64,000 bases of DNA from NCBI GenBank assembly GCA_018268915.1, contig JAFDVQ010000006.1, forward strand, positions 124,001 to 188,000, in the 5' to 3' direction. The notes beneath the pieces were generated by a model that was not told the origin of the DNA, did not search any database, and worked only from the letters and a program-made list of their open reading frames with translations. The position numbers were made by a program, and so were the translations under genes. Shown piece after piece: positions 62,232 through 64,000 of this stretch. Position 1 is the stretch's first letter, and each line of letters opens with the position of its first letter. Origin of the DNA: Acidobacteriota bacterium. Lineage in GTDB: Bacteria > Acidobacteriota > Terriglobia > Terriglobales > Acidobacteriaceae.

Positions 62232-63403
62232 ATGAACCACGAACCTCACGCCCGACCACACTAGCGCAGCGCCTCGCGGTAATGACACAGGTTCATCTGC
62301 CAGGCACAGTTGGGCGAATCTTAAAACAGAACCGCGACATTGAGGCAATTGCGCCCTACTTCAAGCGCGCCGGATTAGTACGCTCTTATCCAATTCCGGT
62401 CCCGTTCACTCTTAAAGTTGCTGGTATCGTAACAAACGTGGCAACGCGGCCGGTGTGGGGCGGATTGCTTTACGCCTCTGCGGCAGTGCGCGTGGATCTC
62501 ACTATCGAGAACAGCGCGATCAAGACAACGGGCGAGGATTCAGCTTGTGAGATAGACGACATTGATTATGAGGATCAATCAAAACGGTTTCAGCTGATCG
62601 GTATTCGACAGGCTTACGAAATGGCTGCCGCCGCGATACGCAGCGGTGATAGACCGGACCTTATTCTCATGGATTGTCCTTTGGTGTTGAATCGAAGCAT
62701 GGTACCAATGGGCGATCCGGCAGACAGTCCGGGGTACCGAAGAGCCTACGAAGAGGCCATTGAAGGCATTACACGGTTCTGGAATGAGCATCAAGCGGCG
62801 CTATTCCCATGGAATCCCCAGGGCGTTATAGTTGCGTCGCTCGCGTCTGAGCGATTTGGAGCTATCATCTTTGCCGCACAGCAGGATTTGCGGACTGTAG
62901 AAGGCCGCAAGCATCTTCTCGCCACTGAAGAGGTGGATGACCAGCAGGTGCAGAATCTGGTCGAGTCACAAACCGCGATTGCGAGTGTCGGTGCTCGAAG
63001 GTTCTTGCAGGGGATTCTTGAGAAGCAAACAAGAACTGTCGCGTTTCGAATGAATGTAAAGGCTCCTCGGATGGAGCCGGCGGTTGTCGCAGCCAATGGC
63101 GTCATCGGATTGCACGTGCGTGCTGTCGACCAGAATGCTCCCCAGTTGGTCCAGATCATCGGGGATGGGCCGGGGTGGACGAGAACTCGCCTAGATCGCC
63201 TAGCCGGGGAAATATCCGCGTTGACCATCTCCAGTGGCAAACATTCGATCCCGATCCCGCTGCTTTTGGCAAGTCAGGCTACTGCATCTGTTCCAAGCTT
63301 CGTGGATGCCTACCGTTCGGATGTAGAAGATCACATACGGAGAAGGCAGCTTGAGACCGACTGGTTGTCAGGCATTGAAGAGTTTCATCCGGAGAATGAA
63401 TGA
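62228..63403 (+). CDS. NurA-like domain protein, partner of HerA
   Basis: A 391-residue protein. The segment GLLYASAAVRVDL near residue 77 and LILMDCPLVLNR near 146 resemble the two central strands of NurA nucleases. The C-terminal ALTISSGKHSIPIPLLLAS and VDAYRSDVEDHIRR segments fit the end of that fold. The usual motif-I Asp (DGS/DGG) before the first strand is not visible; Gly-Ile-Val stands there instead. The call rests largely on its position just before a HerA-type ATPase, with which NurA classically forms a DNA-end-processing complex. If motif I is truly lost, it may be a structural or altered nuclease. Confidence 0.55.
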   Translation: MNEPRTSRPTTLAQRLAVMTQVHLPGTVGRILKQNRDIEAIAPYFKRAGLVRSYPIPVPFTLKVAGIVTNVATRPVWGGLLYASAAVRVDLTIENSAIKTTGEDSACEIDDIDYEDQSKRFQLIGIRQAYEMAAAAIRSGDRPDLILMDCPLVLNRSMVPMGDPADSPGYRRAYEEAIEGITRFWNEHQAALFPWNPQGVIVASLASERFGAIIFAAQQDLRTVEGRKHLLATEEVDDQQVQNLVESQTAIASVGARRFLQGILEKQTRTVAFRMNVKAPRMEPAVVAANGVIGLHVRAVDQNAPQLVQIIGDGPGWTRTRLDRLAGEISALTISSGKHSIPIPLLLASQATASVPSFVDAYRSDVEDHIRRRQLETDWLSGIEEFHPENE

Positions 63404-63404
63404 G

Positions 63405-64000
63405 ATGAAAAAAGGTGTGCTCGGAAGGCTAGTCGGCAACACAGGCGATCCCAACAATTTAACTATGGTGCTTGCATCCTCCTTTGCTGCACGCAGAGGC
63501 GAGTTCGTTCGCATCAGCCATAAGGAGAGAGAAGAGGAACCGCAAGCGGATGTGCTCGGTCGGATTATCAGCTTAACCCGAGTAAACACACTCTACAACG
63601 CTGGTCTTGGCTCCTCTGCAGCGAATCTCGAATTAATGCCCGGGGCTCAAATAACGGGCGAGAGCATCGCAGGGAAAATCGAGCTTATCGGGTATCGCGA
63701 CCCGGTAACGGATGAAGTCCGCATACCCCGGCGACCACTGGATCCCGGAAGCCGCGTGCTGCCCGTTGACTACCAGTTCCTGAGTTCATTCTATCGATTC
63801 GATGAGCAGACGAGTATTCACATTGGCAATCTAGTGGGATATGAACGCGGAGAGGACACCGTTCCCGTATTCCTCGAAGTGAACAAGCTCGTCACCGAAC
63901 ACGTGGCAATCCTCGCAATGACGGGATCCGGCAAGTCTTACACGGTGGGCAGAATCATTGAGCGCTTGATGGCACTCCATAATGGGACCGTTGTCGTTTT
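63405..64000 (+). CDS. HerA-type hexameric ATPase, N-terminal part (cut by window end)
   Basis: The frame starts one base after the NurA-like stop and is open to the right edge, giving about 198 residues. The N-terminal part looks like a HAS-barrel (VLGRLVGNTGDPN, FVRISHKE, VLGRIISLTRVN). Walker A follows at ILAMTGSGKSYTVGR near residue 176, the exact type found in HerA/FtsK-like DNA translocases. The rest of the ATPase core lies beyond the window. HerA proteins pump or thread DNA and activate NurA or other nuclease partners, and they recur in anti-phage systems. Confidence 0.85.
   Translation, partial: MKKGVLGRLVGNTGDPNNLTMVLASSFAARRGEFVRISHKEREEEPQADVLGRIISLTRVNTLYNAGLGSSAANLELMPGAQITGESIAGKIELIGYRDPVTDEVRIPRRPLDPGSRVLPVDYQFLSSFYRFDEQTSIHIGNLVGYERGEDTVPVFLEVNKLVTEHVAILAMTGSGKSYTVGRIIERLMALHNGTVVV

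Noticed and set aside
50494..64000. Labelling the operon as BREX or as a classical type I restriction system
   Set aside because: No PglZ, BrxL or HsdR is visible, and the HerA/NurA-like end does not belong to either; only component similarity is claimed.
1..64000. CRISPR arrays, insertion-sequence terminal repeats and rRNA operons
   Set aside because: Scanned by eye for regularly spaced repeats, transposase motifs and conserved RNA strings; none were convincing.

Overview
The window reads as a chromosomal segment from an acidobacterium, most likely class Terriglobia (Acidobacteriaceae). This is inferred from gene content: an Oar-type TonB receptor with an N-terminal carboxypeptidase-regulatory domain, a DUF5107-TPR protein coupled to a sugar porter, many secreted peptidases, and moderately GC-rich coding DNA. 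No rRNA, tRNA or CRISPR array was seen, so the taxonomy is an inference.

The left half (about 1-30.5 kb) is metabolic chromosome. It starts with the 3' end of a secreted jelly-roll-like protein, a zinc alcohol dehydrogenase and ornithine aminotransferase (rocD). A minus-strand peptidoglycan-salvage operon follows (5162-7564, 4183-5109, 3074-4186): a beta-lactamase-like serine hydrolase fused to a NamZ-type exo-muramidase, an NlpC/P60 endopeptidase and a dipeptide epimerase. Next come dtd, a DUF5107-TPR/sugar-porter pair, and a metal cluster (TonB siderophore receptor, PKHD hydroxylase, multicopper oxidase). The half ends in a divergent peptide/D-amino-acid module. Its left arm holds an Oar-type receptor, a CapA-like protein and an M28 peptidase. 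Its right arm holds a MurR/RpiR regulator, an N-acylamino-acid racemase/OSBS-family enzyme and an S9 peptidase. Two copies of a 16-bp site in opposite orientation sit between the arms.

The right half (about 30.5-64 kb) is an accessory island. It begins with a protein carrying three copies of an unnamed HTH-like domain (here called RELY-GYW), a zinc-motif ORF, a broken resolvase, a CcbP-like protein and a P63C protein. A 1481-residue protein follows, with an APH-kinase-like domain, a STAND/NACHT-like NTPase and a long helical tail. After a second RELY-GYW protein there is a co-directional set of three serine-recombinase genes, of which only the last keeps the catalytic serine. A small membrane protein/MBL-hydrolase pair and a DUF2130 coiled-coil protein lie next to it.

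From 50.5 kb to the right edge runs a tightly packed operon of nine genes: an HsdS-like protein, a small winged-helix-like protein, an HsdM-type adenine methylase, a two-TRD HsdS, an unknown protein, a 1426-residue P-loop ATPase, another unknown, a NurA-like protein and a HerA-type ATPase cut by the window end. There is methylation and recognition machinery but no HsdR helicase. The composition suggests an epigenetically guided defence system in which ATPases and a HerA-NurA-like pair replace the classical restriction subunit. This operon and the kinase-STAND protein are the strongest candidates for undescribed biology.
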